A stretch of 64,000 bases of DNA from Lineus longissimus (taxonomy: Eukaryota > Nemertea > Pilidiophora > Heteronemertea > Lineidae): contig NC_088310.1 of the NCBI RefSeq assembly GCF_910592395.1, forward strand, positions 21,149,501 to 21,213,500, in the 5' to 3' direction. Shown here piece by piece: positions 50,552 to 62,074 of this stretch. Under the pieces are notes generated by a model. The model had not been told where the DNA came from and ran no database searches. It saw only the letters and a list, made by a program, of their open reading frames with translations. Each line of letters opens with the position of its first letter. The first letter of the stretch is position 1. The translations under genes were made by a program, and so were the position numbers.

Positions 50552-53500
50552 GTAAGCCATCGTCATTATGACCCCAAAAGTCATCAGGATACCCTCTATA
50601 CTGGGTACGGTTCCAAGGTTTCAGACGGAGTGGGATGGTTACACTGATATTCAGAGCTGGTGCTGTAGAACTATATATCGACCAACATTTTTTTACCATT
50701 TTCTTTGAAATTGCACACCACAAAAACTGTTCGAGCGCCAGGCTTGAAACTTCGTGAGACGTTCATGCATCCACTGGATCATATGCACCAGATGTGGACC
50801 TAAAACCACCGTGATTATGAAAATAAAACAATTATGGCTTGCATTTTTTGGGCCACCCTGTATATACTTGTATTTTAACTGAGGAGACGATCCATGAACA
50901 AATCAAACTTTTGAAGTTGTTAAAGCTCTGCTGCTGGGCAGCTGGTGTCGGATGGAAATGGCTATCTCGGCCAAGTTCAGGCATTTAACATGAATCCCGA
51001 GATCAATCATGATACGGCAATCAATAGCTCCCAAACAGCTTGTTCTTTCCATCTGGCGATCATTTTTAAAATTGGTCATTCATTGGTTCTGTAAACAGAC
51101 GTCATCAATGATTTATTTAGACCCCTGCTCCAAATGGCCAGCTCTTCCGCTACAACAAGACCGTCTTGAGGTACAGACACTTCTTTGAACTGTCCATTCC
51201 GAGTTTACGAAAGAGCATTTGGTGGTATTCCAGTAAACTATTACAATCTTTGATCACCTTATGGAATTTTACTTTATTTCTGATATTTGTTAACATCCAC
51301 CATACGAAGATGGTGTCCGACACTGGGATTATAGATGGCAAGTGAAAGGTAAACAGCTATTATTGGGCACACTGATCGTGATTTGTATCTTTTTCATGTT
51401 TTAGCTCCAGTGCAGAGGATGGGCCGACTGGTAACTGCGATGTTGACATGTGGTACGAGGCCATGAATCGGACAGAGGGTGTATTCTTGAAAGCCATGAC
51501 CCCGGGACAAAAAATGATCAAGGAACAAATAGAAAAACTTGTGACACCAGTGGGAAAGACTAGTCGAGGGATAAAGATGCCTTGCTCTATGTTGTATAAG
51601 TTTACTACGATTCTGAATCCAGAGATGGATACGACTAAAAAAGATGTTTTGTTTATGTTTATTATGAGTGATGACGCTAAGGTGAAAGGTAGTGATGGGG
51701 AGAAGGGTAATGAAATAAAAGAATCAGTCGATGACAAAGGTGATGAAAATAAAGAAATAGATGAGCCATTAGATCAGAAAGATGACGAAAAGAAAGAAAA
51801 GGAAGAATCATCAGATAAGGAAGATGGCAAAAAGAAGGAAAAAGAAGAATTATCGGACAAGGAAGTTGACGAAAAGAAGGAAAAAGAAGGGCTATCAGAT
51901 AAGCAAGATGACGAAAAGAAAGAAAAAAAGAAGTCATCAGATAAGACAGGTGACGAAAAGAAGGAAAAGGAGAAGTCATCAGATGAGAAGGATGACGTAG
52001 AGAAGGAAAAGGAAGAGCCATCAGATAAGAAGGATGACGAAAAGGTGGAAAAGGAGAAGTCATCAGATGAGAAGGATGACGTAGAGAAGGAAAAGGAAGA
52101 GCCATCAGATAAGAAGGATGACGAAAAGGAGGAAAAGGAGAAGTCATCAGATGAGGAGGATGACGTAGAGAAGGAAAAGGAAGAGCCATCAGATAAGAAG
52201 GATGACGTAGATAAGGAAAAGGAAGAGCCATCAGATCAGAAAGATGACGAAAAGGAGGAAAAGGAGAAGTCATCAGATGAGAAGGACGACGTAGAGAAGG
52301 AAAAGGAAGAGGCATCAGATAAGAAGGATGACGTAGATAAGGAAAAGGAAGAGCCATCAGATCAGAAAGATGACGAAAAGGAGGAAAAGGAGAAGTCATC
52401 AGATGAGAAGGACGACGTAGAGAAGGAAAAGGAAGAGCCATCAGATAAGAAGGATGACGTAGATAAGGAAAAGGAAGAGCCATCAGATCAGAAAGATGAC
52501 GAAAAGGAGGAAAAGGAGAAGTCATCAGATGAGAAGGATGACGTAGAGAAGGAAAAGGAAGAGCCATCAGATAAACAAGATGACGAAAAGGAGGAAAAAG
52601 AAGAATCCTCCTCTGAGAAAGTTGACGGAAAGAAGGAAAAGAAAGAATCATCAGATAAGAAAGAGACTGGGAAGAAGGAAAACGAAGATTCATCAGATAA
52701 CAAAGATACCATAAAGAAAGAAAAAGAAGAATTGTCAGATGGGAAAGATGCTAAAAAGAAGGAAAAGGAAGAATCATCAGAGAAGAAAGTTGACGAAAAC
52801 AAGGAAGGAGAAAAGTCATCAGATAAAAAAGTGGACGAAAAGAAGGAAAAAGAAGAATCGATAGCTGACGAAAACAAGGAAAAGGAAGAATCATCAGAGA
52901 AGAGCGATGACGAAAACAAGGAGGGAGATTCAGAAATAATGAGGTCGCCCGAAAAAGCTGCTGACGAAAAGAAGGCTGATGATAAGTCGGAAGATGGACC
53001 ATCCGATGCCACTGATATGACGGATTTGGATGATGCAGAAACAGAAGAAAGTGTGCACGAGGGAATAAATGATACACCGAAGACCGACCCAGAAGGAGAG
53101 GACAAAGGAAAGGAGGGTGGAACAGAGAAAAAGAAGGAGGAGAAACTATCCGATGCTCTTGAAGAAATGCTTAGCGATGCTCATTTCTGCCACTCTCTGG
53201 TTCACTATTTGCACATATTTTATCTGAAAGAATCAGAACTGAAGGAAATATCGCCGGGAAATTCTCTGATGGAAAAGGTCACGCGGGAATGTCTTATGTG
53301 TGGGGATAACCCAGAATTCGATTGGCTCTGCGCTCAGATGACGGTTATCCATAAACTTTACACGGCTGACATTAATGATGGTCGGAAGAAGACAGAGCGA
53401 GCTATGAAGGAAAAGGACAAGGAAGAAGGGAGAGGCTTCATGGAGAGGATCGCGGACACTATAGATGATTTGTTAGACTTTACCAAATCGGATCCGGATA

Positions 53501-56500
53501 CTGAGGAAGAAAAGAAAACGACTGATGAAAATGGACGACCTGTTCCCAAGGAAGACACGGATGATGCGAAGCAGTTAAATAAAGAAGGAGAGACTGTGGA
53601 AACCAGGACACGGATGAAGTCAGACGGTGCTGCCACGGAAACAGACTCACAGGCACTGCTGCGTGAGGAAAAGCTACGGATTATTGAGCAAAAGAAAATC
53701 CGAGAACTTTCAGAGGCGCTTGAAAACACTCAAGTGCGAATGGGCGAAAAGACTCAAACACACGAGAGAAAGATTGCTCAGCTCGAAATAGAGATTTTAA
53801 AAGTACAGAACAAACTCTTGACGGCGACGCTGAATAAGAGCAATGATACTGCTACTTTTAATAAGCTAGAGAATTATATTATAAAACTTGAAAATGAGAT
53901 TTTAAGGATGAACATCAGTTTCTTTAATTTAAAGAAGGAGAATGAACACTTGAAAAAGAAAAGTCAACAGTTTTTGATGTTGGAGGATAAGCAAGCCAAG
54001 CAGAAGGAGCAGGAGACGAGCAAATCATTGGAAGTTCTCCAGAAACAGCAGGATAGGATTAAGCAGCTGTTTTCTATGCTCAATGGCCAGAACTCCATGA
54101 TGTCCGAACTCAGAAACCGCTCCTCGCATCTTGAAGAGGAGAATAAGACTCTCAGAGATATGATGGCAAAGCAAAACTTAGTCATGTCCGAGGTACTGTC
54201 TAAGTTAGAAAAGGTTGAATCGCATGCTTTAGTTACTTCTCAGCAGATATCGGACTTAAAATCTTCTTCGATGAGTAAGACTCAAGTACCGGGAAGTGTA
54301 CCGGTAGGTCTGAGTAGGGAGGGCACTGAATCGAAAAGGGGTACTGAAGATAAGTACAGCAGAGAGTCAAATCAAATTACTAGACAGAACTGTCATAATC
54401 TTACCTCGCAGAAAGGTTGTGTTTATGTGAGTATGTTGAAAGGACAGTGTTGCTCGCACCAAAGACCTGAAGTACCTGACGGAGATCCAAACCCAAAACA
54501 CCAAGGAACAGCGGGGAAGCTTAGTGATGTAGGAACCAGAGACTCTGAAAAAGGTGATACTGGTGACTCTGGGTCAGAGGAAGAGAAAGATCATGAGAAA
54601 TCAAATAAGGAAATGGAGGCAGATATGCTGAAGGCAATAGAAATCGAAGTTCAAAAGGCAGAAGCCCAAAGAACAAAAGAAGCTGAAGCATCAAAGGCCA
54701 AGGAAGCCGAAGCAGTAAAAGCTAAAGAATCTGAAGCAGAAAAGACCAAAGCTGCAGCAATAAAGGCCAATGAAGCCGAAGCAGTAAAAGCTAAAGAATC
54801 TGAAGCAGAAAAGGCCAAAAAAGCTGCAGCATTAAAGGCCAAGGAAGCCGAAGCAGTAAAAGCTAAAGAATCTGAAGCAGAAAAGACCAAAGCTGCAGCA
54901 ATAAAGGCCAATGAAGCCGAAGCAGTAAAAGCTAAAGAATCTGAAGCAGAAAAGGCCAAAAAAGCTGCAGCATTAAAGGCCAAGGAAGCCGAAGCAGTAA
55001 AAGCTAAAGAATCTGAAGCAGAAAAGGCCAAAAAAGCTGCAGCATTAAAGGCCAAGGAAGCCGAAGCAGTAAAAGCTAAAGAAACTGAAGCAGAAATGAC
55101 CAAAGCTGCAGCATTAAAGGCCAAGGAAGCCGAAGCAGTAAAAGCTAAAGAAGCTGAAGCAGAAAAGACCAAAGAAGCTGCAGCATTAAAGGCCAAGGAA
55201 GCCGAAGCAGTAAAAGCTAAAGAATCTGAAGCAGAAAAGGCCAAAAAAGCTGCAGCATTAAAGGCCAAGGAAGCCGAAGCAGTAAAAGCTAAAGAAGCTG
55301 AAGCAGAAAAGACCAAAGAAGCTGCAGCATTAAAGGCCAAGGAAGCCGAAGCAATAAAAGCTAAAGAAACTGAAGCAGAAATGACCAAGGCTGCAGCATT
55401 AAAGGCCAAGGAAGCCGAAGCAGTAAAAGCTAAAGAAACTGAAGCAGAAATGACCAAAGCTGCAGCATTAAAGGCCAAGGAAGCCGAAGCAGTAAAAGCT
55501 AAAGAAGCTGAAGCAGAAAAGACCAAAGAAGCTGCAGCATTAAAGGCCAAGGAAGCCGAAGCAGTAAAAGGAGCTGAAGATCTAAAGGCCATGGAAGCAC
55601 AGGCTGCAGCTGAAAAAGCTAAAGAAGTCGAAGCTGCAAAGGTGAGAGAAGCAATAGCCGCAGCTCAAAAAGCCAGGGAAGCTGAAGCTCAAGAGGCAAA
55701 GGAAGCATGGGTTAAAAAGGCGAGGGAGGCAGAGGAAAAAAAGACGAAGGACGCAGAAGCTAAAAAGACAAAAGAGGCTGAGGCGAAAATGGCAGTAGAC
55801 AAAACTGATGAAAATGCAAAGGAAGCTGAAGCGAAAAAGGCAAAGGACGCAGAGGCTAAGAAGACAAAGGAAGCTGAAACTGAAACGGCAAAGGAAGCTA
55901 AAGTTCAAAGGTTGAAGGAAGATGAGGCCGACAAGGCTAAAGAAGCAAAGGCTCAGAGTGCAAAGGAAGCTGAAGCTCAAATGGCAAAGAAAGCAGACGC
56001 TCAAAAGGCGAAGGAAGCTAAAAGTCAAAGGGCAAAGGAAGCCGAAGTTCAAAGGGCGAAGGAAGCTGAAGCCCAGAAGGCGAATGAAGCCGAAACTCAA
56101 AAGGCAAGGGAAGGTAACGCTCAAAAGGAAGCAGGAGAGGCAGCAAAACCATCCAAGGCGACCCCAACAATAAACAGCCCTGCGTTTGTAAATGGAAAAC
56201 GAATTCTTCTCTACAAGAAAGAACGTATTTCAGGAGTGAAAGGTAGGGCTTCTTACATATTGCTGGTTCTTTTGCCACTGTTTGTCTCATTCATATCAGC
56301 ATCATGTTAGTTTTGAAAGAAAGATATGTGGCGGGTGTGTGATTGGATTACCGGAGTGGATTTAGCCCACTGGTTGTATTCATTACTGACATTAGATATT
56401 CACAACCAAACGCGACACAAAAAAAGGTAAATACCTACACAAATCGAATGACCAAGAAGTACATGTATTAAGGTAGCAGGAAGGGGTGGGCGTTTGTGGT

Positions 56501-58473
56501 TTCCGAGTGTGAGGGGGTATAGGGGTGTCTGTTGACTGTGCTTTAAAAGAGACTAGGCATGTGCCAGTCCCCCTTAAAAGCACAGTCAACAGACAACCAT
56601 GCCGTCCCGAGCTTTGCGCGATATGGACCATTCTGGGAAAACTAAATGAGGAAGGTATGCTCATTAGCATAATCTATTATTAGCACCTGCTCGAGGTAAT
56701 CTTGCGCAGTGTTGCTTCTGCCCACATACATCGTGCTGCAAAACGTCTCGTACAAAGAAAGTCTGGCATGCGCCAGACTAATAAGTAAAGAACTTCTGGC
56801 TGCGCGAGACTACTGTGAATGACCATTGCAGAGGCTCTGTGACGTAGGCATATATTTTTTTATCATTAAAATGCTCTCAAAAGACGATATAGAATGATTA
56901 TTTATCAACATTTCCAGAACTATTAACCTTCTAATTATCACTTTACATAAATAGGTCGGCGTTAGGTCGCGTGCTTTTCTTTCCTCGTGACAATATACAG
57001 CAAAATAGTTACAACCCCATAATCGCGCTCTAAGCCGTAATGAGATCACGGTGACCCCCTTATAAATGTTTCGCCAGCTTCGCTATTTTGCCGCTACGCG
57101 GCGCGTTGGATACAACCTTAGCTGCATGTGTGTCCAATCTTATTTGTTTTGACGACTCAAAGACGTCTCCTGTGGAGATATACATGTACGTGAATTAAGC
57201 AGCTTCTACTTCTCTTTTACAAGGGTTTAGATGGTTCGTACCTCGGTCCTCGGTAAAGGTATTTTTGGATTTCGTCCCTGGACGTACAGCGTTAGAAATA
57301 TCCTTTTCCAGATTGCTTCGCTCATTTCGTCAATGGTAGGAAAAGAGACAGTGGCTTCCAGATCCATCCACTGGGCCTGAACGGGCAGTCGGAGAAGGTC
57401 TGGTGTGATATGACGTCAGGCGGGTGGACCGTCATCCAGAAACGGCAGTCCGGGACACTCGACTTCAATAAATTGTGGCAACAGTATAAGGAGGGTTTCG
57501 GGGGTACGTCAAACCATACAAATCTAAATTTCAATGGATTAAATACAATATCATAGACTCTAGTAGCAGTTGTCTGTACCTTCATCACAACAAGTGTAAC
57601 AAATGCAAAGTTAAGTAGAGTTGTTGTGACATCTTGAGCATCACTGAAGCAACAGGGATCTCAAGAACCAATGATGTATGATGTACAACGTCACCTCGAT
57701 TTCCAAGAACTTGACATCGACACCCCCTGGGTGCTTTGTGCTGGCAAATATAGGGTGGTGCAGAATCCTTGGTAAAAAGGAATAATTCTTCGACGACAAG
57801 TACATGTACATGTAGCTAGCCGGCCTATGTTGACTTTAGAACAACGGGCGCCAACTGCTTCAAAGTGATATTCTTCAGCCTCAATTTAGGATTCATTTAG
57901 TTTCCTCATTTTAATATCCGATGTTCTTAATAACTTTCCTCGCGTGTTTGCATAATATGACTCTTTTGTCTTCCAGATGTTTTCGGGGAACATTGGATAG
58001 GCAACGATCTCATCCACCTACTCACCAACCAGGATAAGTACAGTCTCCGTATCGATATGATGGACTGGGAGCGTAATAAAGTGTTCATCCTGTACGAAGA
58101 CTTCTGGATAGACAGCGAGGCAGAGGGCTACCGGTTGCATGTCGGCGGCTTCTCGGGGACAGTCGGAGACGCGCTTGCCAAACATGATGGGAAGAAGTTC
58201 TCCACGAAGGACGTTGATAATGACGAAGTTGGGTCTCATGTTAAACAATTTAAAGACTGGGATGGGAGTTGCGCCAAGAGGTTCAGTGGTGCCTGGTGGT
58301 TTTATAAGTGCTACCAATCAAACTTGAATGGGAAGTATTATCGGGGTGGCGAAGTTCCGGGTAAGAAATTTGACGGCGTTGCATGGAAGCCATGGAAGGG
58401 TCCGAAGTATTCTTTAAAGCGTGTCGAGATGAAAATTCGACCGAAAGACGCCAGTGAAGTGATTCTGCGGTGA
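50487..58473 (+). CDS. Secreted giant repeat protein with C-terminal fibrinogen-related domain, 1,863 aa, 4 exons
   Basis: Exons: 50487-50551, 51405-56242, 57312-57503, 57977-58473; phases 2, 1 and 1 match. Order: signal peptide (MDRETKTINFILGLFLHVLI, likely cleaved after SSSA); a unique segment with CDVDMWYEAMNRTEG; a Lys/Glu/Asp/Ser repeat region; a unique segment with four or more Cys (AHFCHSLVHYLH, CLMCGDNPEFDWLCAQM); a coiled coil (about 53,650-54,280); a short Cys/His-rich patch; an Ala/Lys/Glu repeat region; then a fibrinogen-related domain starting DCFAHFVNG, with VWCDMTSGGWTVIQKRQSG, HWIGNDLIHLLT, and CAKRFSGAWWFYKCYQSNLNG. Both disulfide pairs of the fold are present. Such domains bind carbohydrate or acetyl groups in innate-immunity and matrix lectins (ficolins, FREPs, tachylectins). 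The domain organisation is not one I know; the role (pathogen binding, mucus or matrix) is inferred. Confidence 0.85.
51700..52900 (+). repeat. Coding repeat 1: 14-residue Lys/Glu/Asp units with a 42-residue higher-order repeat
   Basis: The base unit is EEPSDKKDDVDKEK or SSDEKDDVEKEKEE-type (42 bp). Between about 52,150 and 52,580 three almost identical 126-bp blocks (EEPSDKKDDVDKEK, EEPSDQKDDEKEEK, EKSSDEKDDVEKEK) occur, whereas units on the flanks are more diverged. The region is extremely charged and probably disordered. Confidence 0.9.
54650..55590 (+). repeat. Coding repeat 2: Ala/Lys/Glu 23-24-residue units (TolA-like helix)
   Basis: About 13 copies of KAKEAEAVKAKESEAEK plus AKKAAAL or TKAAAI, giving periods of 24 or 23 residues. 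Further degenerate AKEAEAQ-type repeats continue to about 56,150. The Ala/Lys/Glu composition predicts a long single alpha-helix. DNA identity between copies is high. Confidence 0.9.
56243..56310 (+). other. Read-through extension at the exon 2 donor encoding a hydrophobic tail
   Basis: If the GTAGGG donor at 56243 is not used, the frame continues 22 codons to TAG and encodes GRASYILLVLLPLFVSFISASC, shown here as two overlapping parts: GRASYILLVLLPL and VSFISASC. This would replace the fibrinogen domain with a hydrophobic C-terminus. Confidence 0.35.
56311..57311. other. Intron 2 of the fibrinogen-domain gene, with hairpins
   Basis: Non-coding. It contains a 19-bp perfect inverted repeat (arms 56526-56544 and 56577-56595) and a shorter palindrome AGTCTGGCATGCGCCAGACT near 56765-56785. 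Confidence 0.6.
57312..58473 (+). CDS. Fibrinogen-related domain exons (3 and 4)
   Basis: Exon 3 (57312-57503) encodes DCFAHFVNGRKRDSGFQ then VWCDMTSGGWTVIQKRQSG, the N-terminal beta-sheet with the first Cys pair. Exon 4 (57977-58473) encodes FGEHWIGNDLIHLLTNQDKY, the P-domain-like region with AKHDGKKFSTKDVDND (possible calcium site: Asp/Asn-rich), the second Cys pair (SCAKRFSGAWWFYKC), SNLNGKYYRGG, and the final strand with VEMKIRP. About 228 residues, a normal domain length. Confidence 0.92.
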
Positions 58474-59225
58474 TGACTGTAAAGACTCTTCAATTTTAGT
58501 GCAGGATGAAACGGGGTCCAATGCGATCGTCGGCCAACGTGAGCCTCCACTAAGCGTCCCGCAAACGAGCGATTTTCTCGATTAGTACTGGATAAAGATG
58601 TTTGTCATCAGTGATAAGTATCGCACGTCATCGGCTTTCGTTTGCCGGGCGCAACAGGGTATTGGTTATAAATCTAGCCGAAGAATGACTGATACAGTCG
58701 TATTCGAAAACGCGCACTCCTCACATCTCGCCAGTGTGTCCCAGACCAAGTCTCGTGAAAGCCGTCAAGAGATATGCATTTATTCGGTCACAAATAATAT
58801 GACTTGAATGTGATCTTTTCTTGATACTTCAGAGGGAGAAAAATCAACCATGGATTTGAAGGTTGTCATCAGTGTCGATGAAAAAAATCAGGCGGTTGAG
58901 ATTTCTCCGGGATGGCTCTATGTGCATGAAGGAAAGATTCGTGTTTTGAACTAATCGAAAGGGGGGACTTCTTTTTTGTAGTTTTGGACAGTTTACTCAG
59001 TCTAGCCAGCGCCTATGACATTGTTTGAAAAATGGGCTAGGCGTTCGCGTTGGCGCGGTTTCGCGGTCTTTGCGAAAGTTCCCTATTAAGGGCATAACCC
59101 CAGGAAGAGAAACATGTCCTGTTTACTCTCAAAGTACTTTCGTTGTTAATCCTTGTCCATAGGAATAAGTCGTACCGTACGGTTTTTGTGATTAAAAATA
59201 TGTTTCCTTATCTTAATGTCGTTCA
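58474..59225. other. Convergent 3' region between the fibrinogen-domain gene and the Fuseless-like gene
   Basis: Holds the 3'UTRs of both genes. No clear AATAAA for the plus-strand gene is seen within 300 bp of its stop. The small ORF at 58850 is listed separately. Confidence 0.5.
58833..58954 (+). CDS. Candidate small exon / ORF (34 codons), possibly an alternative last exon of the fibrinogen gene
   Basis: An acceptor ATACTTCAG precedes AGGGAGAAAAATCAACCATGG. From ATG 58850 the frame reads MDLKVVISVDEKNQAVEISP then GWLYVHEGKIRVLN and stops at 58954. The same frame is open back to the acceptor, and its phase would fit a junction from fibrinogen exon 2 or 3 (both phase 1). The composition looks coding. 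It could also start another small gene. Confidence 0.28.
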
Positions 59226-61485
59226 TTATCTGAAATGTCCTGGAACGACAGCGCCGTTGCTCGTGGAAGTCACTCTCGAATCGATACACACCTAGAAAAG
59301 TAAAAGGTGAATAAGTGAATGAATGAATGAATGATGGAATCACGGAGATCTACACTTGTATACACTGGACCCACTTCGCTCTTGCTTATACTCACCATTT
59401 CGATGTATTCGCCCTCTCTGTGTGAATGGATGCTGAGCGTGGTATTGGAAGACAAATGCCCATCGCTGCTGGGTGTATTCGTCCCATCGCTTGGTAAGTC
59501 CTCCTCAACCTGCAAAGACGAAAGCTGTCGTAGATGTTGGGGTTAGAACACAGTGAAAACGAGAATTGCATGCATGGTTTCATCGCATCATTACTCATAC
59601 AAGACAATTCACAACCTAGTGAGATGACAGCTGTTTAATTACCTTTGTGGCAACCAAATGAATATTATAGAGACCAATTGATATTCTGTACGTTGGTCTG
59701 AAAATCTGACGGAATGGCGCACGCCCAAGAAGACATCGCTTATGCAGAAAATGCATGGTCCCAAACTATGGTGTAAAGCAAATAGGCAAACGTAAACAAA
59801 TGATGGTATCAGATGATCCCACGACGTTAAATTTGCAAAAGAAGAAGAAAATTTATAACTCTCATGCTCTTCTTTTGGCATGGCAATGCTAGCTTATTTT
59901 CCGCCAGCCTGGGGGTCCACGACATCGAGAGTGTGGTCAAGATCCCAGACAAAACTTTACACGGACAAGCAGAACAGGGCACAACGTTTTATTCATAGAC
60001 CTTTGAACCAAGTTGTGCTATTTCTGTAATTATTTCACTTACCTCGGTAGCATTGGCAAATATATGACAATCCCTCAAAATATCCTGTGTGTAGAAAATC
60101 GAGAGGAGGACTCCCGTTCCTTCTGGGAAGGACCCATCCAACATACACCCGGTGATTATCACAGACTTAAAGTTGACCAGCATCATAAGGCCCAGTGTCC
60201 CAGCTGAGTGAGTTATCCAGTGTCCCAATTCGGGGTTATCAGGGAAAAGAAAAATATCCAGTGAGTACCATATACCCCGCCAGACGTTTATCGGACAAAG
60301 CACAGCGAGAGCCCAGTACAGCTGCTCAAAAAGTATCTTCCACACTCGGACTTGTTGATTTGTAAGAACTATTGAAAGCCTTTCCATGAAAAATTGATTG
60401 AATGTTAGGAAAATGCTAAATATGTAACCGATAATGATGGACCCGATGGAGGAGGCTGTTCTGTCTTCAGGGAAAAGCACTATGTCCATGAGTGCGAACC
60501 CGCCCTTCCAGACCAGCGGTATGGCACTGCCTATCACCACGACAGTCAGGAATGTGTCGAGAATGTACAAACAAAGGTCGTCGATCTGAAAATATGTTCT
60601 CAAAAATCAAAACAAGCATCCAAACTCTTCAATTCAACTACCAAACCTGCTCATTGGAGATTTTAATGTGGGGACAGGACCTCGAAAGACACTGTACGTT
60701 ACTCCGCGTTCCCACTGAGATGGCAGATCGAATACAGCCCAGTTGGCAGCAATGGGACAAGCTAAATTATGGTGGGTTTGTTCTGTCGGGTATTCCTGGG
60801 GGTCTACATGGTCATGATGGTGCCTTCATGCTTGCATGATCGTGACGCGTACATTCATTTTAGTGTCACAATGCAAAAATCACTTCGCTGAAGAGCGCCT
60901 TCAGGCGGTGAAGTTATAGTGTATTATTAAACCTTTTAAACTTACGTCAGTTCGAAATCGTGTCGTGATGTCGAAGTAGATGCTGCATCTGTCGACACAG
61001 ACCGAAAGAGGTGCCGCGTATGTATTTCTCTCTGCTCGAAGTAGAGCAAGGACGACCATAGATGCGGAGAGTGTTGAGACAGTGCTGGTGATGCTTTTCT
61101 CGATATAGAGTCCCCATATCGCCCAGATCCCTCTCCAGATACACACGATACCAAAAGCCAAGACATAGCCGTAGATCCTTGTCACAACCATGAGACGACC
61201 GCATGATAATTCATTGGTCCATCGCTTCAGAGGCTCTTGTCCGATGGATGCCGTGAATAAGACGGACAAACCAAAGACATAGGAAAACCAGGCCGAAAGT
61301 TCTCGGTACTTTGGTAAAAGGTAAATATCTATGAGGGTGGATGTGCCATTCCAGTAAGCAACAACTAAGGGTGTGAAGATGAGGTTGCTGAGACATACGT
61401 CCACTACTCGGAGGAGACGGGTCGGTAGAGTCTTTTCATTTGGCTGGTCGGATAGTATGTTGTCTTCACTAGTGCCTTGATACAT
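59226..61485 (-). CDS. Fuseless-family multi-pass membrane protein, 420 aa, 4 coding exons
   Basis: Drosophila Fuseless is a presynaptic multi-pass protein needed for calcium-channel clustering; the family is otherwise poorly characterised. Exons: 60946-61485, 60043-60585, 59396-59509, 59226-59291; all junctions are phase 0 with GT-AG. The protein has two homologous halves: TPLVVAYWNGTSTLIDIYLL then VCIWRGIWAIWGLYIEKS in exon 1, and IPLVWKGGFALMDIVLFPED then NVWRGIWYSLDIFLFPDNPE in exon 2, each with about four hydrophobic segments. The VWRGIW...DxxLFP motif supports the family. The cytosolic C-terminus is Ser/Thr-rich and ends GHFR. The start chosen is ATG 61485; the open frame reaches an acceptor (TTTCAG) at 61498, so an upstream leader exon is likely. 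In the last exon another frame is longer, but phase favours the short one. Confidence 0.75.
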
Positions 61486-61497
61486 TCTCGTCGTCAC

Positions 61498-62074
61498 CTG
61501 AAACTGAAGTGGTTATTGTTTGCATAACCCGAGCTTAGAGTCTGTGTAACAAGGGTTAGCGCACCAATGAAAAAGGTGTCCTACTTAGTGTCCTACATGG
61601 ATTCGCGTGATTCGTTCCAGACATCATGAGATTGAACAGAATTTCCTCTTCCGCGGATACTTATCCCGGAGACGGAACTATTCTTTTCTTTTCATATTGT
61701 GCCCGGGGATAAATTACTCCCAACTGGTCACATAAATCTATATCAAAATCACAGGACAGAAGATGGAGGCTAAGTGAATATTAATGTACTTACATTCAAA
61801 AGAATGATGTCTCACTTATCCTGATTACCGTAGGAAAGATATTTACCCGGATGCTAGCATATGGCGTGTGCTGTCTGACCAGAAAACTATTATGCGACAG
61901 TCACCTTGGTTTCTCGACAGATGGTCTGGAATACGTATGTATGAATGCAGTATTCATTCTGAATTCTGTAGTTCTGTTCTTTTAAATCAACGTTTATATT
62001 TGAAATCCAAATAGAGTCCATATTTTGCTGATACAGTGACAGATAAGATGACCATTTCTTTTCCATGAGGAAGA
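61498..62074. other. 5' flank of the Fuseless-like gene
   Basis: Non-coding as far as can be seen. Should contain a leader exon or promoter for the minus-strand Fuseless-like gene. Confidence 0.4.

Noticed and set aside
50341-50571. 76-codon plus-strand frame overlapping the signal-peptide exon
   Set aside because: Its phase at the shared donor would put a stop shortly into exon 2; the ATG 50487 frame splices correctly and encodes a signal peptide.
51677-52693. Long minus-strand open frame (338 codons) rich in Leu/Pro/Phe/Ser
   Set aside because: It is the antisense shadow of the K/E/D repeat; its periodicity follows the sense repeat and it has no independent motif.
52488-53105. Minus-strand open frame of 205 codons rich in Ser/Phe
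   Set aside because: Antisense shadow of the Lys/Glu/Ser-rich coding region.
54651-55592. Minus-strand open frame of 313 codons made of ASASLAFNAAA-type repeats
   Set aside because: Antisense shadow of the A/K/E coding repeat.
55582-56124. Minus-strand open frame of 180 codons rich in Leu/Cys/Phe
   Set aside because: Antisense shadow of the degenerate end of the A/K/E repeat.
59146-59291. Longer alternative frame of the last Fuseless-like exon (GVYRFESDFHEQRR...)
   Set aside because: It does not match the phase-0 junction from the preceding exon; the in-phase frame ends GHFR.
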